In this document: piece after piece, positions 8,569 through 15,730 of the stretch | How the letters are laid out: each line of letters starts with the position of its first letter | How positions within the stretch are numbered: the stretch's first letter is position 1 | Source of the DNA: Saccharothrix luteola | GTDB taxonomy: Bacteria > Actinomycetota > Actinomycetes > Mycobacteriales > Pseudonocardiaceae | Direction of reading: 5' to 3' | Assembly (NCBI RefSeq): GCF_020859565.1 | Contig: NZ_JAJHUO010000049.1 | Location: 1 to 59,082 of the forward strand | DNA length: 59,082 nt | Program-made: the position numbers and the translations under genes | Notes under the pieces: model-generated | Seen by the model: the letters and a program-made list of their open reading frames with translations, nothing else | Database searches by the model: none | Told to the model about the DNA's origin: nothing

Positions 8569-8912
8569 CGCGCCGTACTTGGCCGGTGCGCTGCTGGGTC
8601 CGCGCACCGGCCCGGACGTTTGCGGTTCAGGGTTCCAAGCCGGGCACGATCACCCGGCCCGACGTGATCCGCGCTCCACGGCACCGCGATGTCGGGCACC
8701 AGTGCGACGGGCAACCGCGGTGGCCTCGTCCTACGGCAACCAGCACAGCTTGATCCGGGACGCGGTCGGAGCCGACGCCCTCGACGACGACACCGTCAAG
8801 GCCCGACTGCTCAAGCACCGGACCCGACAAGGCCGAATCCGCGAACGGGAAGCCGATCTCCTCGAAGAACTGGAGAACGAGCCCACCATGCCCGACGCGG
8901 CCACGCACAGAA
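8569..8912 (+). other. 344 bp with a possible gene remnant
   Basis: No complete gene is supported. In the + frame, 8723-8910 reads as a plausible charged helical peptide (GADALDDDTVKARLLKHR, then REREADLLEELENEP). It has no start signal or recognised family and could be the decayed C-terminal end of a larger gene. The rest shows no structure. Confidence 0.3.
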
Positions 8913-8944
8913 GAGGCGGGAACCGGCTTACCGGTTCCCGCCTC
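8913..8944. terminator. perfect 14-bp hairpin terminator
   Basis: GAGGCGGGAACCGG at 8913-8926 pairs exactly with 8931-8944 around a CTTA loop. It lies just downstream of the minus-strand tRNA-Ala and of the possible + strand remnant, so it can stop transcription from either side. Confidence 0.85.
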
Positions 8945-8970
8945 TGAAGGTGTTCATGCACCTTGGTCTC

Positions 8971-9046
8971 TGGTGGAGCTGAGGGGAATCGAACCCCTGA
9001 CCTACTCGATGCGAACGAGTCGCGCTACCAACTGCGCTACAGCCCC
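8971..9046 (-). tRNA. tRNA-Ala (anticodon CGC), CCA encoded
   Basis: On the minus strand the sequence folds into a standard cloverleaf. The acceptor GGGGCTG/CAGCTCC carries the G3:U70 wobble that marks alanine tRNAs. The anticodon stem is ACTCG/CGAGT with loop TTCGCAT, giving CGC at positions 34-36. The T-loop is TTCGATT. The 3' CCA is encoded at 8971-8973. It reads GCG codons. No integrated element is attached to its 3' end. Confidence 0.97.
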
Positions 9047-9109
9047 GTGTTCTGTTGTCGTGCGGAGGAAGCATATCAGTAGTCGAGGGGTGGTTTTGCC
9101 ACCCCCCGA

Positions 9110-9814
9110 CTACTCGCCCGACGCCCGTCGGTACGGGAGGGCCTCGGGGCCGTCCAGCTCGACGAACAGCGGGTCCTCGTCGTCCAGGTCCACCACGACG
9201 GTGCCGGGGCGGGGCTGGTGCTGGAACCTCGGCTGCGGGGTCAGACCCTGCTGGTCACGGGACGTCTCGACCTCGGCGGAGGGCGCGGCCGACGGCGTGG
9301 CGGCGGCGTGCGGCCGGGCGTCCGGGGCCTGCCGCGCGGTGGTGCGGCGGCGGGGCTGGGAGTGCCTGGCCAGGCGGCGCGCGCGGATCTCCTCCTCGAT
9401 CCGCACCTGCCGGCGCAGGTAACCGAGGTAGGAGACCAGCGTCACGTCGCCGGCCGCGTGGCCCCACCACACGAGCGGGTAGAGCACGCCCGCGACGACG
9501 CCCGTGACCAGGGCGAGCAGCAGCAACGTGCCGACGACGCGGCGGCGGAAGGCGTACTTGGCCTGCGCCACGATCGCCGCCGTCTCCGGGTCGTAGCCCC
9601 CTCGGCCCGGGCGGAACGGCCGGTGCCCGCCGAAGTCGGCGTCCGGCTCGTCGTAGTCGTCGTACTCGTCGAAGTCGGTGTCTGCCTCGGGCATGGCGTC
9701 GTACTCCTCCTCCACGCTGCCGCGCGACGCGTCGGCGCGCTTGCGCGCGACCATCGGCACGAGGACGACCAACCAGGCCACGACCAGACCCACGACGATC
9801 AGCGAGCTCGGCAT
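9110..9814 (-). CDS. glpR: GlpR/SepX-type divisome membrane protein
   Basis: A 234-residue protein. It begins MPSSLIVVGLVVAWLVVLVPM, an N-terminal TM that with the following RKRADASR is characteristic of the actinobacterial receptor for gephyrin-like Glp (GlpR; SepX in Streptomyces). An acidic linker full of Asp/Glu/Tyr follows, then a YDPETAAIVAQAKYAFRRR segment, two close hydrophobic segments (about 94-118) and an Arg-rich tail. Family members work at the division septum with Glp and DivIVA/FtsZ. The ATG at 9814 has GGGGGAGG at a good distance; the GTG at 9823 would overlap that site. The glp/moeA homologue lies two genes upstream, as in mycobacteria and corynebacteria. Confidence 0.8.
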   Translation of the reverse strand: MPSSLIVVGLVVAWLVVLVPMVARKRADASRGSVEEEYDAMPEADTDFDEYDDYDEPDADFGGHRPFRPGRGGYDPETAAIVAQAKYAFRRRVVGTLLLLALVTGVVAGVLYPLVWWGHAAGDVTLVSYLGYLRRQVRIEEEIRARRLARHSQPRRRTTARQAPDARPHAAATPSAAPSAEVETSRDQQGLTPQPRFQHQPRPGTVVVDLDDEDPLFVELDGPEALPYRRASGE

Positions 9815-9930
9815 CCCCGTCACCTCCCCCTACCCCGCGGCGCGCTCGGTGGTGCGCTTGCCACGCTAGTCACAACAGTCACACCTGTGTCGGAGGCACG
9901 CCGACCGGCGTACGTACCAAAGTGTGGTGT

Positions 9931-9950
9931 ATCACCCACTTTCGGGTGAT
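9931..9950. terminator. small hairpin between rimJ and glpR
   Basis: ATCACCC at 9931-9937 pairs with GGGTGAT at 9944-9950, 26 bp past the rimJ stop on the minus strand. It is short and could be only a weak terminator or attenuator ahead of glpR. Confidence 0.4.
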
Positions 9951-9975
9951 CCGAATAAGCCGCATGGCCTGCAGA

Positions 9976-10632
9976 TCAGGCGGTTCGGGCGTATCCCTGT
10001 GCGACCAATCGGCGTACGAGACCCTCGGGCGACGCCTCTTCGGCGGTCATCGCGAAGCACAGGTGGTCACGCCAGTCGCCCGCCACGTCGAGGTACCGCA
10101 GGAACAGGCCCTCCTCCCGGAACCCCGCCTTGGCGAGCACCCGGAGGCTGGCCCGGTTCTCCGGCCGGACGGTCGCCTCCAGCCGGTGCAGGCCGCCCTC
10201 GCCGAAGCAGTGGTCGACCACGAGCGCCAGCGCCGCCGTGGCCACGCCGCCGCGCGCCCGGTCGGCCGCCACCCAGTAGCCGACCCACGCCGAGCGCAGC
10301 GAGCCGCGCACGATGTTGCCGACGGTGATCTGCCCGGCGAGCGCGCCGTCCACGGTGATCACGAACGGCAGCGCCTGGCCGCGCCGGGCCAGCGCCTTCA
10401 GCGACGACCACTGCGGCGGCCACGCCAGCGGCGCGTTGCGCTCGTGCCACCCCTCGGCCGCGGTGGGTTCCCAGTCCTCCAGGTACGCCCGGTCGCGGAG
10501 CCTGGCCCGCGACCACGCCGAGGCGTCGAACAGCTTCGGCGGGCGCAGCTCCACCAGGCCCGCGGGAACCCTCAGCGGTCCGAGCCGCGCGGGCCAGCCG
10601 GGGTGCCGACCGCCGTCACCCGCGAAACTCAT
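9976..10632 (-). CDS. rimJ: RimJ/RimL-type GNAT N-acetyltransferase
   Basis: A 218-residue GNAT protein. The acetyl-CoA-binding region VGYWVAADRARGGVATAAL (R-G-x-x-T/A loop) is followed by HRLEATVRPENRASLRVLAKAGFREEG, the classic RimJ/RimL pattern for protein N-terminal or small-molecule acetylation. It lies between glp/moeA and glpR, as Rv0995 does in M. tuberculosis. The ATG at 10632 has only a weak GGGGATGG upstream. The gene starts 34 bp after the stop of glp/moeA and is probably co-transcribed with it. The substrate cannot be read from the sequence. Confidence 0.82.
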   Translation of the reverse strand: MSFAGDGGRHPGWPARLGPLRVPAGLVELRPPKLFDASAWSRARLRDRAYLEDWEPTAAEGWHERNAPLAWPPQWSSLKALARRGQALPFVITVDGALAGQITVGNIVRGSLRSAWVGYWVAADRARGGVATAALALVVDHCFGEGGLHRLEATVRPENRASLRVLAKAGFREEGLFLRYLDVAGDWRDHLCFAMTAEEASPEGLVRRLVAQGYARTA

Positions 10633-10666
10633 CCATCCCCACTGTGTCTCGTGCCCCGTCGGGGTC

Positions 10667-11890
10667 TCATCCCCGCTGGGCGAGGAAGCTGACCACGACC
10701 TCTTCGCCGACCGCCACGTCCGTGACGTCCTCGTCGACCATGATCAGGCAGTTCGCCTCGGCCAACGACGCCAGCAGGTGCGACCCGGAGGTACCCAGCG
10801 GCTGCACCAGGTACTCGCCGTTGTCCGCGTCGCGCAGCAGCTGGCCCCGCAGGTAGCCGCGCCGGCCCTTCGTGGACGTCAGCGGCGACAGCAGCCGCGC
10901 GCTGACCGCCCGCCGGTACGGGTTGCGCTTGCCCAGCGCGGCCCGGATCAGCGGACGCACCAGCACTTCGAAAACGACCAAGGCGCTCATCGGGTTCGCG
11001 GGCAGCAGGAACGTCGGCACCGCGTCCGGTCCGAGCCGGCCGAAGCCCTGCACCGAGCCGGGGTGCATGGCCACCCGGGTCACGTCCACGTCGCCGAGGT
11101 CGGCCAGCGCGGCGCGCACCTCGTCGCCGATGACGCCCCCGACGCCACCCGCGACGACCACGATCTCCGACAGCAGCAACCTGCCCTCGACGACCTCGCG
11201 CAGCCGACGCGGGTCGGGCGACTGGATGCCGACCCGGCTGACCTCGGCGCCCGCGTCCCGCGCGGCGGCGGCCAGCGCGTAGGAGTTGACGTCGTAGACC
11301 TGGCCCTGGCCGGGGGTTCGGTCGACGTCGACCAGCTCCTCGCCGATCGAGATCACCGACACCCGCGGCCGGGGGTGGACCAGCACCTTGTTGCGGCCGA
11401 CCGCGGCGAGCAGGCCGACCTGGGCGGCGCCGATGGACGCGCCGCGGCGCACCGCGACGTCACCGGTCTGCACGTCCTCGCCGGTGCGCCGGACGAACGC
11501 CGCGGACGGCACCGACCGGTGCACGGTGACCTTCGCCGCGTGCCCGTCGGTGTAGCCGACGGGCACCACGGCGTCGGCCAGGGTCGGCAGCGGCGCGCCG
11601 GTCGCGACCCGGACCGCCTGGCCGGGTTGCAGCCGTCTGGGCTGGCGGGACCCGGCGGGGATCTCGCCGACCACCGGGAGCGTGACCGGTTCGTCGTTGG
11701 CGGCCTGCACGTCGACGCTGCGCACGGCGTAGCCGTCGACCGCCGACTGGTCGAAACCGGGCAACGCGCGCTCGGCGACGACCTCCTCGGCGCAGAGCAG
11801 ACCCTGCGACTCGGAGATCGCCACCCGCACAGGGGCGGGCCGCACGGCGGCGGCGACCACCCTGGCGAGCTGCTCGTCCACTGACCTCAT
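10667..11890 (-). CDS. glp: MoeA/Glp: gephyrin-like molybdotransferase
   Basis: A 407-residue MoeA-family protein. It carries the N-terminal PGFDQSAVDGYAV motif, the VVVAGGVGGVIGDEV segment (the MogA-like GG domain, with V-G-G in place of T-G-G) and the VFLLPANPMSALVVFEVLVRP segment of the C-terminal half. MoeA inserts molybdate into molybdopterin. In Actinobacteria the paralogue beside glpR (Glp) also acts in cell division with FtsZ. The ATG at 11890 lies 6 nt after GAGGT. It is flanked by galU (14 bp upstream) and rimJ. The neighbourhood favours the Glp role, but enzymatic MoeA activity is not excluded, since the window also has a molybdoenzyme and a MoaB homologue. Confidence 0.85.
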   Translation of the reverse strand: MRSVDEQLARVVAAAVRPAPVRVAISESQGLLCAEEVVAERALPGFDQSAVDGYAVRSVDVQAANDEPVTLPVVGEIPAGSRQPRRLQPGQAVRVATGAPLPTLADAVVPVGYTDGHAAKVTVHRSVPSAAFVRRTGEDVQTGDVAVRRGASIGAAQVGLLAAVGRNKVLVHPRPRVSVISIGEELVDVDRTPGQGQVYDVNSYALAAAARDAGAEVSRVGIQSPDPRRLREVVEGRLLLSEIVVVAGGVGGVIGDEVRAALADLGDVDVTRVAMHPGSVQGFGRLGPDAVPTFLLPANPMSALVVFEVLVRPLIRAALGKRNPYRRAVSARLLSPLTSTKGRRGYLRGQLLRDADNGEYLVQPLGTSGSHLLASLAEANCLIMVDEDVTDVAVGEEVVVSFLAQRG

Positions 11891-11904
11891 AAGTTGACCT
11901 CGAT

Positions 11905-12786
11905 CTAGGAGTTGGCGAGGCGTGCCCGCAACCACTCCCCCAGCTCGGGCCCGTAGTCGGGGTGCTCCAGTGCGAAGTCAACCGCAGCTCTGAGGAATCC
12001 CCCCGGATTGCCCAGGTCGTGTCGCCCACCGCGGTGGACCACGACGTGCACCGGGTGGCCCTCGTTGATCAGCAGCGCGATGGCGTCGGTGAGCTGGAGC
12101 TCGCCGCCGGCGCCCGGCGTGATGCGCTTGAGGGCGTCGAAGATCGCCCGGTCGAGCAGGTAGCGGCCGGCCGCCGCGAACGTGGACGGCGCGTCCTCGG
12201 CCTTGGGCTTCTCGACCATGCCGACGACCTGCTTGACGTCGTCGTCACCGGTGTCCCTGACGTCGAAGACGCCATAGGCGGAGATCTGCTCCTTGGGGAT
12301 GTCGAACGCGCACAGCACGCTGCCGCCGAGCTTCTCGCGGACCGCGGCCATCTTCGTCAGCACGCCCGTGGGCAGCACGAGGTCGTCCGGCAGCAGGACG
12401 GCGACGGCCTCGTCCGCGCCGGTCAGGTTGCCCTCGGCGCAGGCGACCGCGTGGCCGAGGCCGAGTGCCTTGTCCTGGATCGCGGTCTCGACGGCGAGCA
12501 GGTTCGACGCGCGGCGGACCTTGGCGAGCAGGTCGGTCTTGCCGCGTTCCTCGAGCGTCGCCTCCAGCTCCGGTTGCGGGCGGAAGTACTCCGCGACGGC
12601 GTCCTTGCCGGGCGAGGTCACGATGACGAGCTTCGTCGCGCCGGCCTCGGCGGCCTCGGTGGCGACGAGTTCGATGCCAGGGGTGTCGACGACCGGCAGC
12701 AGCTCCTTGGGCACCGCTTTGGTGGTGGGGAGGAAGCGCGTGCCCAGGCCTGCCGCCGGCACGATTGCTGTCTGGAAGGCGCTCAT
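11905..12786 (-). CDS. galU: UTP-glucose-1-phosphate uridylyltransferase
   Basis: A 293-residue nucleotidyltransferase starting MSAFQTAIVPAAGLGTRFLP and continuing TTKAVPKELLPVVDTP, which is the GalU nucleotide-binding signature. Later segments VLLPDDLV, MVEKPKAEDAPS and LTDAIALL are also diagnostic. It makes UDP-glucose from UTP and glucose-1-phosphate for cell-envelope glycans, trehalose and galactose use. The ATG at 12786 gives the normal family N-terminus. It is divergent from the cyclo-ligase gene with only 38 bp between start codons and heads the galU-glp-rimJ-glpR series. Confidence 0.95.
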   Translation of the reverse strand: MSAFQTAIVPAAGLGTRFLPTTKAVPKELLPVVDTPGIELVATEAAEAGATKLVIVTSPGKDAVAEYFRPQPELEATLEERGKTDLLAKVRRASNLLAVETAIQDKALGLGHAVACAEGNLTGADEAVAVLLPDDLVLPTGVLTKMAAVREKLGGSVLCAFDIPKEQISAYGVFDVRDTGDDDVKQVVGMVEKPKAEDAPSTFAAAGRYLLDRAIFDALKRITPGAGGELQLTDAIALLINEGHPVHVVVHRGGRHDLGNPGGFLRAAVDFALEHPDYGPELGEWLRARLANS

Positions 12787-12824
12787 GAGCTGCGAGCGTA
12801 ACGGCGCGCTTAGGGTGACCTGCC

Positions 12825-13391
12825 ATGACGTCCGGTGAACGTGATCGGAAGGCGACTCTGCGCACACGGCTGCGGGCCGGGCGGCGCGGCGCGGTGATGC
12901 CCCAGATGGTGGACGAGGTGCTGTCCGCCGTTGTGAATTTCGGTGTTTCCGCTGGTGAGACTGTGTGCGCTTATGTCGCTTCGGTGGCGGAGCCGGGGTC
13001 GTTGGCGATGGTGGAGGCGTTGCGGTCGCACGGGTTGCGGGTGTTGCTGCCGGTGGTGGTCGGAGACGGGTTGGACTGGGCCGGGTTCGACGGGCGGTTG
13101 CGCGTGGGGGCGTTCGGGCTGCGGGAGCCGGTGGGGCCCTTGTTGGGTGCGGAGGCGGTGGGTTCGGCGGCGTTGGTGCTGGTGCCGGCGTTGGCGGTGG
13201 ATCACTCCGGGGTGCGGTTGGGCAAGGGCGGCGGGTACTACGACCGGGCGCTGGGGTTGGCCGCCGGGCCGGTGGTGGCGGTGGTGCGGGACGAGGAGTT
13301 CGTGCCGTCGTTGCCGGCGGAACCGCACGACGTGCGGGTGGACGCCGTGCTCACGCCGGGTCGGGGTGTGGTCCGGCTGCCGTTGCGGTGA
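12825..13391 (+). CDS. 5-formyltetrahydrofolate cyclo-ligase
   Basis: A 188-residue protein of the MTHFS family. The N-terminal KATLRTRLRAGR helix, LLPVVVG and the ATP/folate signature LGKGGGYYDRAL are all present, with usual length. It converts 5-formyl-THF to 5,10-methenyl-THF using ATP. The ATG at 12825 is the first good start, very close to the divergent galU start. The order galU / cyclo-ligase / FmdB-type gene is the one seen in mycobacteria, but here cyclo-ligase is on the same strand as the FmdB gene, 153 bp upstream. Confidence 0.93.
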   Translation: MTSGERDRKATLRTRLRAGRRGAVMPQMVDEVLSAVVNFGVSAGETVCAYVASVAEPGSLAMVEALRSHGLRVLLPVVVGDGLDWAGFDGRLRVGAFGLREPVGPLLGAEAVGSAALVLVPALAVDHSGVRLGKGGGYYDRALGLAAGPVVAVVRDEEFVPSLPAEPHDVRVDAVLTPGRGVVRLPLR

Positions 13392-13489
13392 CTTGGCCCT
13401 GTGGCGTCGGCCTCGGTCTGTGACGTCGGCCTTGGTCTGTGACGTTGACCTGTGATGTTTGCGCCACATATGCCGGGTGGCGCATCATC

Positions 13490-13524
13490 GGTGTTGGCAC
13501 TCGTGACGGAGGAGTGCCAACACC
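13490..13524 (+). promoter_or_regulatory. CIRCE element (HrcA operator) before the FmdB-type gene
   Basis: TTGGCACTC at 13494-13502, a 9-nt spacer, then GAGTGCCAA at 13512-13520. This is the CIRCE layout (9-N9-9, consensus TTAGCACTC-N9-GAGTGCTAA) with symmetric A-to-G / T-to-C changes. The palindrome extends to 13 bp per arm (13490-13502 with 13512-13524). It ends 20 nt before the GTG at 13545, where HrcA binding would block transcription or initiation. It predicts heat-shock control of the next gene. The gene for HrcA is not in the window. Confidence 0.85.
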
Positions 13525-13544
13525 GGACTCGTGGAGGGCTCACC

Positions 13545-13850
13545 GTGCCGACCTACCAGTACGCCTGCACCGAGTGCGACCACCGGTTCGACGCGGTGCA
13601 GTCCTTCTCGGACTCCGCGTTGACCGAGTGCCCCCAGTGCTCCGGCAGGCTGCGCAAGCTCTACGGCGCGGTCGGCGTCGTGTTCAAGGGCAGCGGTTTC
13701 TACCGGACCGACAGCCGCTCGTCGTCTTCCGCGGCTCCCGCGGCCTCGCCCGCTCCGGCTGCCGCGAAGTCCGAGTCGACTTCTTCTTCTTCTTCGTCTT
13801 CTGCGTCTTCCTCTTCCTCGACTTCCGCTTCGGCCGCCGCCGCGTCCTGA
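13545..13850 (+). CDS. FmdB-family zinc-ribbon protein (Ruc/Rv0991c-like chaperone candidate)
   Basis: A 101-residue protein. Residues 1-45 form the FmdB zinc ribbon, starting VPTYQYACTECDHRFDAVQ and with a second CPQC pair. GVVFKGSGFYRTD follows, then a disordered tail of almost only Ser, Ala and Thr. In M. tuberculosis the homologue Rv0991c (Ruc) is a redox-regulated chaperone in the heat-shock response, and its neighbours match those here. The GTG at 13545 follows GTGGAGGG. A CIRCE operator overlaps its 5' region. The tail is coded by a CT-rich trinucleotide tract that could vary in length. FmdB proteins are also annotated only as regulators, so function rests on synteny and CIRCE. Confidence 0.85.
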   Translation: MPTYQYACTECDHRFDAVQSFSDSALTECPQCSGRLRKLYGAVGVVFKGSGFYRTDSRSSSSAAPAASPAPAAAKSESTSSSSSSSASSSSSTSASAAAAS

Positions 13851-13857
13851 GCCGGAG

Positions 13858-13894
13858 TTGTCCACAGGCCCCCGAGTTGTCCACAGCTCGGGGG
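13858..13894. terminator. terminator-like hairpin carrying two DnaA-box sequences
   Basis: CCCCCGAG at 13869-13876 pairs with 13887-13894 around a 10-nt loop, just after the FmdB stop. Two copies of TTGTCCACA, the preferred actinobacterial DnaA box, lie at 13858-13866 and 13877-13885 (the second is the loop), 19 bp apart in the same orientation. Termination is the simple reading; DnaA binding is possible. Confidence 0.6.
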
Positions 13895-13937
13895 TTGACG
13901 CTGTCCTGAGCCCTGTTCCGTCCCTAACGTCGGAACC

Positions 13938-14447
13938 GTGCTCCTCCACCTCAGAAGGATCCTGGCGGGCCTGTTGGCCCTGGTAGCCGTGGGTGTGGCC
14001 GTCCTGCCGGACGGCTCGACGGTCGACGTCCTGGTGACGGCTCGCGATCTCGCCCCCGGCGTGCCGCTCGGTGCCGACGACGTGCGTGTGGTCGCCATCC
14101 CACCGTCCTTGGCGCCGGCCGGTGCGATCTCGGCGGGCGACGCGTTAGGCCGCAGCCTGGTGAGCGCGGCCCGATCCGGTGAACCGCTGACCGATGCGCG
14201 CCTGACGACGGCCGACCCGGGTGTGTCGTCGGTGGCCGTGCGCCTGGCCGACCCCGGGGTGGTCGGGCTGCTGCGGCCGGGTAGCCGGGTGGACGTCGTC
14301 GGTGCCGAGTCGGACGTGCTGGCCGCAGATGCCTCGGTGGTCGCGGTGCGCGAGGGCGAGGTGGTCGTGATCTCCGCGGACCGTGCCACGGCCCACCGCC
14401 TGGCCACCGCGACCCTGGCCGGCCCAGTCGCCGTGATCTTGCGCTAA
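13938..14447 (+). CDS. SAF-domain (CpaB/RcpC-like) protein
   Basis: A 169-residue protein with an N-terminal TM or uncleaved signal (residues about 7-24). A SAF domain follows (DVLVTARDLAPGVPLGADDV through GDALGRSLVSAARSGEPLTDARL). The C-terminal part (GVVGLLRPGSRVDVVG) resembles CpaB/RcpC pilus-assembly proteins. SAF domains bind glycans or act in Flp pilus assembly. No other pilus genes are nearby, so a stand-alone envelope role is likelier. The GTG at 13938 is used; no strong ribosome site is visible. It follows the FmdB gene at 87 bp, beyond the hairpin. Confidence 0.7.
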   Translation: MLLHLRRILAGLLALVAVGVAVLPDGSTVDVLVTARDLAPGVPLGADDVRVVAIPPSLAPAGAISAGDALGRSLVSAARSGEPLTDARLTTADPGVSSVAVRLADPGVVGLLRPGSRVDVVGAESDVLAADASVVAVREGEVVVISADRATAHRLATATLAGPVAVILR

Positions 14448-15296
14448 CCCACCGACAACACCCCACCCACCACCACAAGCCCTACCGGCACCACCCCCGT
14501 CACCGGTGCCGCCCCCGCCACCCACTGGACACCCCACCACCGACGCCTCCCTACCCACGCCGCCAACCGCCCCGACCGCAAACCACCGACCAACCACCGC
14601 ACACCCAACGACCCGCTCCCACGGTCCCCACCGAACCAGCCCCCCCACCCACCAACCCACTGCCCACGCCACCTGCCGACCTCGCCGACCACCACCCGCC
14701 GCGCCTCCACCAACCGCCCTATCCACACCCCCCACCAACCGCCGCCCCGCCGACCGCAAACCGACCCCGCGCCTGCCCGACCCCGACCGCGCCCCTGGCC
14801 AACCGGTCGCCGAGAGTGATCTTGCCGAGGCCCGCCCCAACACCAACCCACGGCCCGGGCTCCCACCCGCACCGCCCTGGAACTGGGAGTGCGCGTGCCC
14901 GCGCCACCCGCCGACCCGCCACGCACCTATCCACGCCGCCAACCGCCTCGCCATCCCGCCGACCACCGCCCGCCAACCGCCGACTGCTGCCGACACCCAC
15001 GACCGTCACCGCCGCACCCGACCGCCGCGCACATTTCCTGTCGGCCAAACCGACCCACCTGGGCTTCGACAACCGCCGGGCGCTCCGGACCTGCTCTGCG
15101 GCTCCACGCCGGTCTCGTCTGGTGCCCCGTGGCGGGGTGGCCGGCCGGTCAGGTGGGGTGGGTTCGAGTGGCGGAGGGGTGGGGTTGGGGTGGGCTGGGT
15201 GGATGGAGTTCTCATCGGGTGACCGATGAGTTTTCGGCGCGCCTGTCGTTCCACCCGGTGCACGGCATTGCAGGGTGGGCTTCGGCCCCGTTTACC
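14448..15296. other. C-rich, strand-skewed, gene-free tract (about 850 bp)
   Basis: From about 14450 to 15060 the + strand is nearly all C, A and short G/T islands, with recurring degenerate words such as CCACGCCGCCAACCGCC and CCGACCGCAAACC; around 15120-15230 it flips to G-rich. The open frames give Pro/Thr/His-rich or Gly/Val/Trp-rich strings on both strands, with no domain or ribosome site. It looks non-coding and is the source of the fragment duplicated at the window start. It may form unusual structures or simply be decayed repeat. Confidence 0.6.
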
Positions 15297-15310
15297 GAGG
15301 AGAGAGCACC

Positions 15311-15730
15311 GTGGACTGGAAGCTGGAAGTCGTCATCGTCCCCGTGTCCGACGTCGATCGCGCCAAGACGTTCTACGCCGACACGTTGGGCTTCACGCTC
15401 GACACCGACCACCGCTCCGGCGACGCCTTCCGCGTCGTCCAGGTCACCCCGCCCGGCTCGGCGTGCTCCCTCGTCTTCGGCAAGGGCCTCGGCGACAGCG
15501 GCGCGCCCGGCTCGCTCAAGGGCTGCCAGCTGATCGTCTCCGACATCCAGGAGGCGCACGCGCACCTCGAAGCCAAAGGCGTGGCGAACTCCGGACCCCA
15601 GCACTTCGAGAACGGCGCGATGGTGCCCGGACCGGACCCGGCCGGCGCGGACTACAACTCCTTCATCTTCTTCGACGACCCCGACGGCAACACCTGGGCC
15701 GTCCAGCAGGTCGGGAAGTCCCTCCGCTGA
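15311..15730 (+). CDS. VOC-family (glyoxalase-fold) protein
   Basis: A 139-residue VOC protein. It begins VDWKLEVVIVPVSDVDRAKTFYADTLGF, has LKGCQLIVSDIQEAHAHLEAKGV in the second beta-alpha-beta unit and ends in FFDDPDGNTWAVQQV, the classic glyoxalase/bleomycin-resistance pattern. The substrate is unknown. The GTG at 15311 follows GAGGAGAG. Its stop overlaps the next start (TGATG at 15728-15732), so it is translationally coupled to the sigma factor. This coupling suggests it belongs to the same response rather than being a housekeeping glyoxalase. Confidence 0.88.
   Translation: MDWKLEVVIVPVSDVDRAKTFYADTLGFTLDTDHRSGDAFRVVQVTPPGSACSLVFGKGLGDSGAPGSLKGCQLIVSDIQEAHAHLEAKGVANSGPQHFENGAMVPGPDPAGADYNSFIFFDDPDGNTWAVQQVGKSLR

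Noticed and set aside
8971..9046. tRNA-Ala as a second integration site
   Set aside because: No integrase, no partial tRNA copy and normal host genes on both sides.
14506..15222. 238-residue Pro/Thr/His-rich open frame in the C-rich tract
   Set aside because: Composition follows the base skew, no ribosome site or domain is visible, and the opposite strand is equally open.
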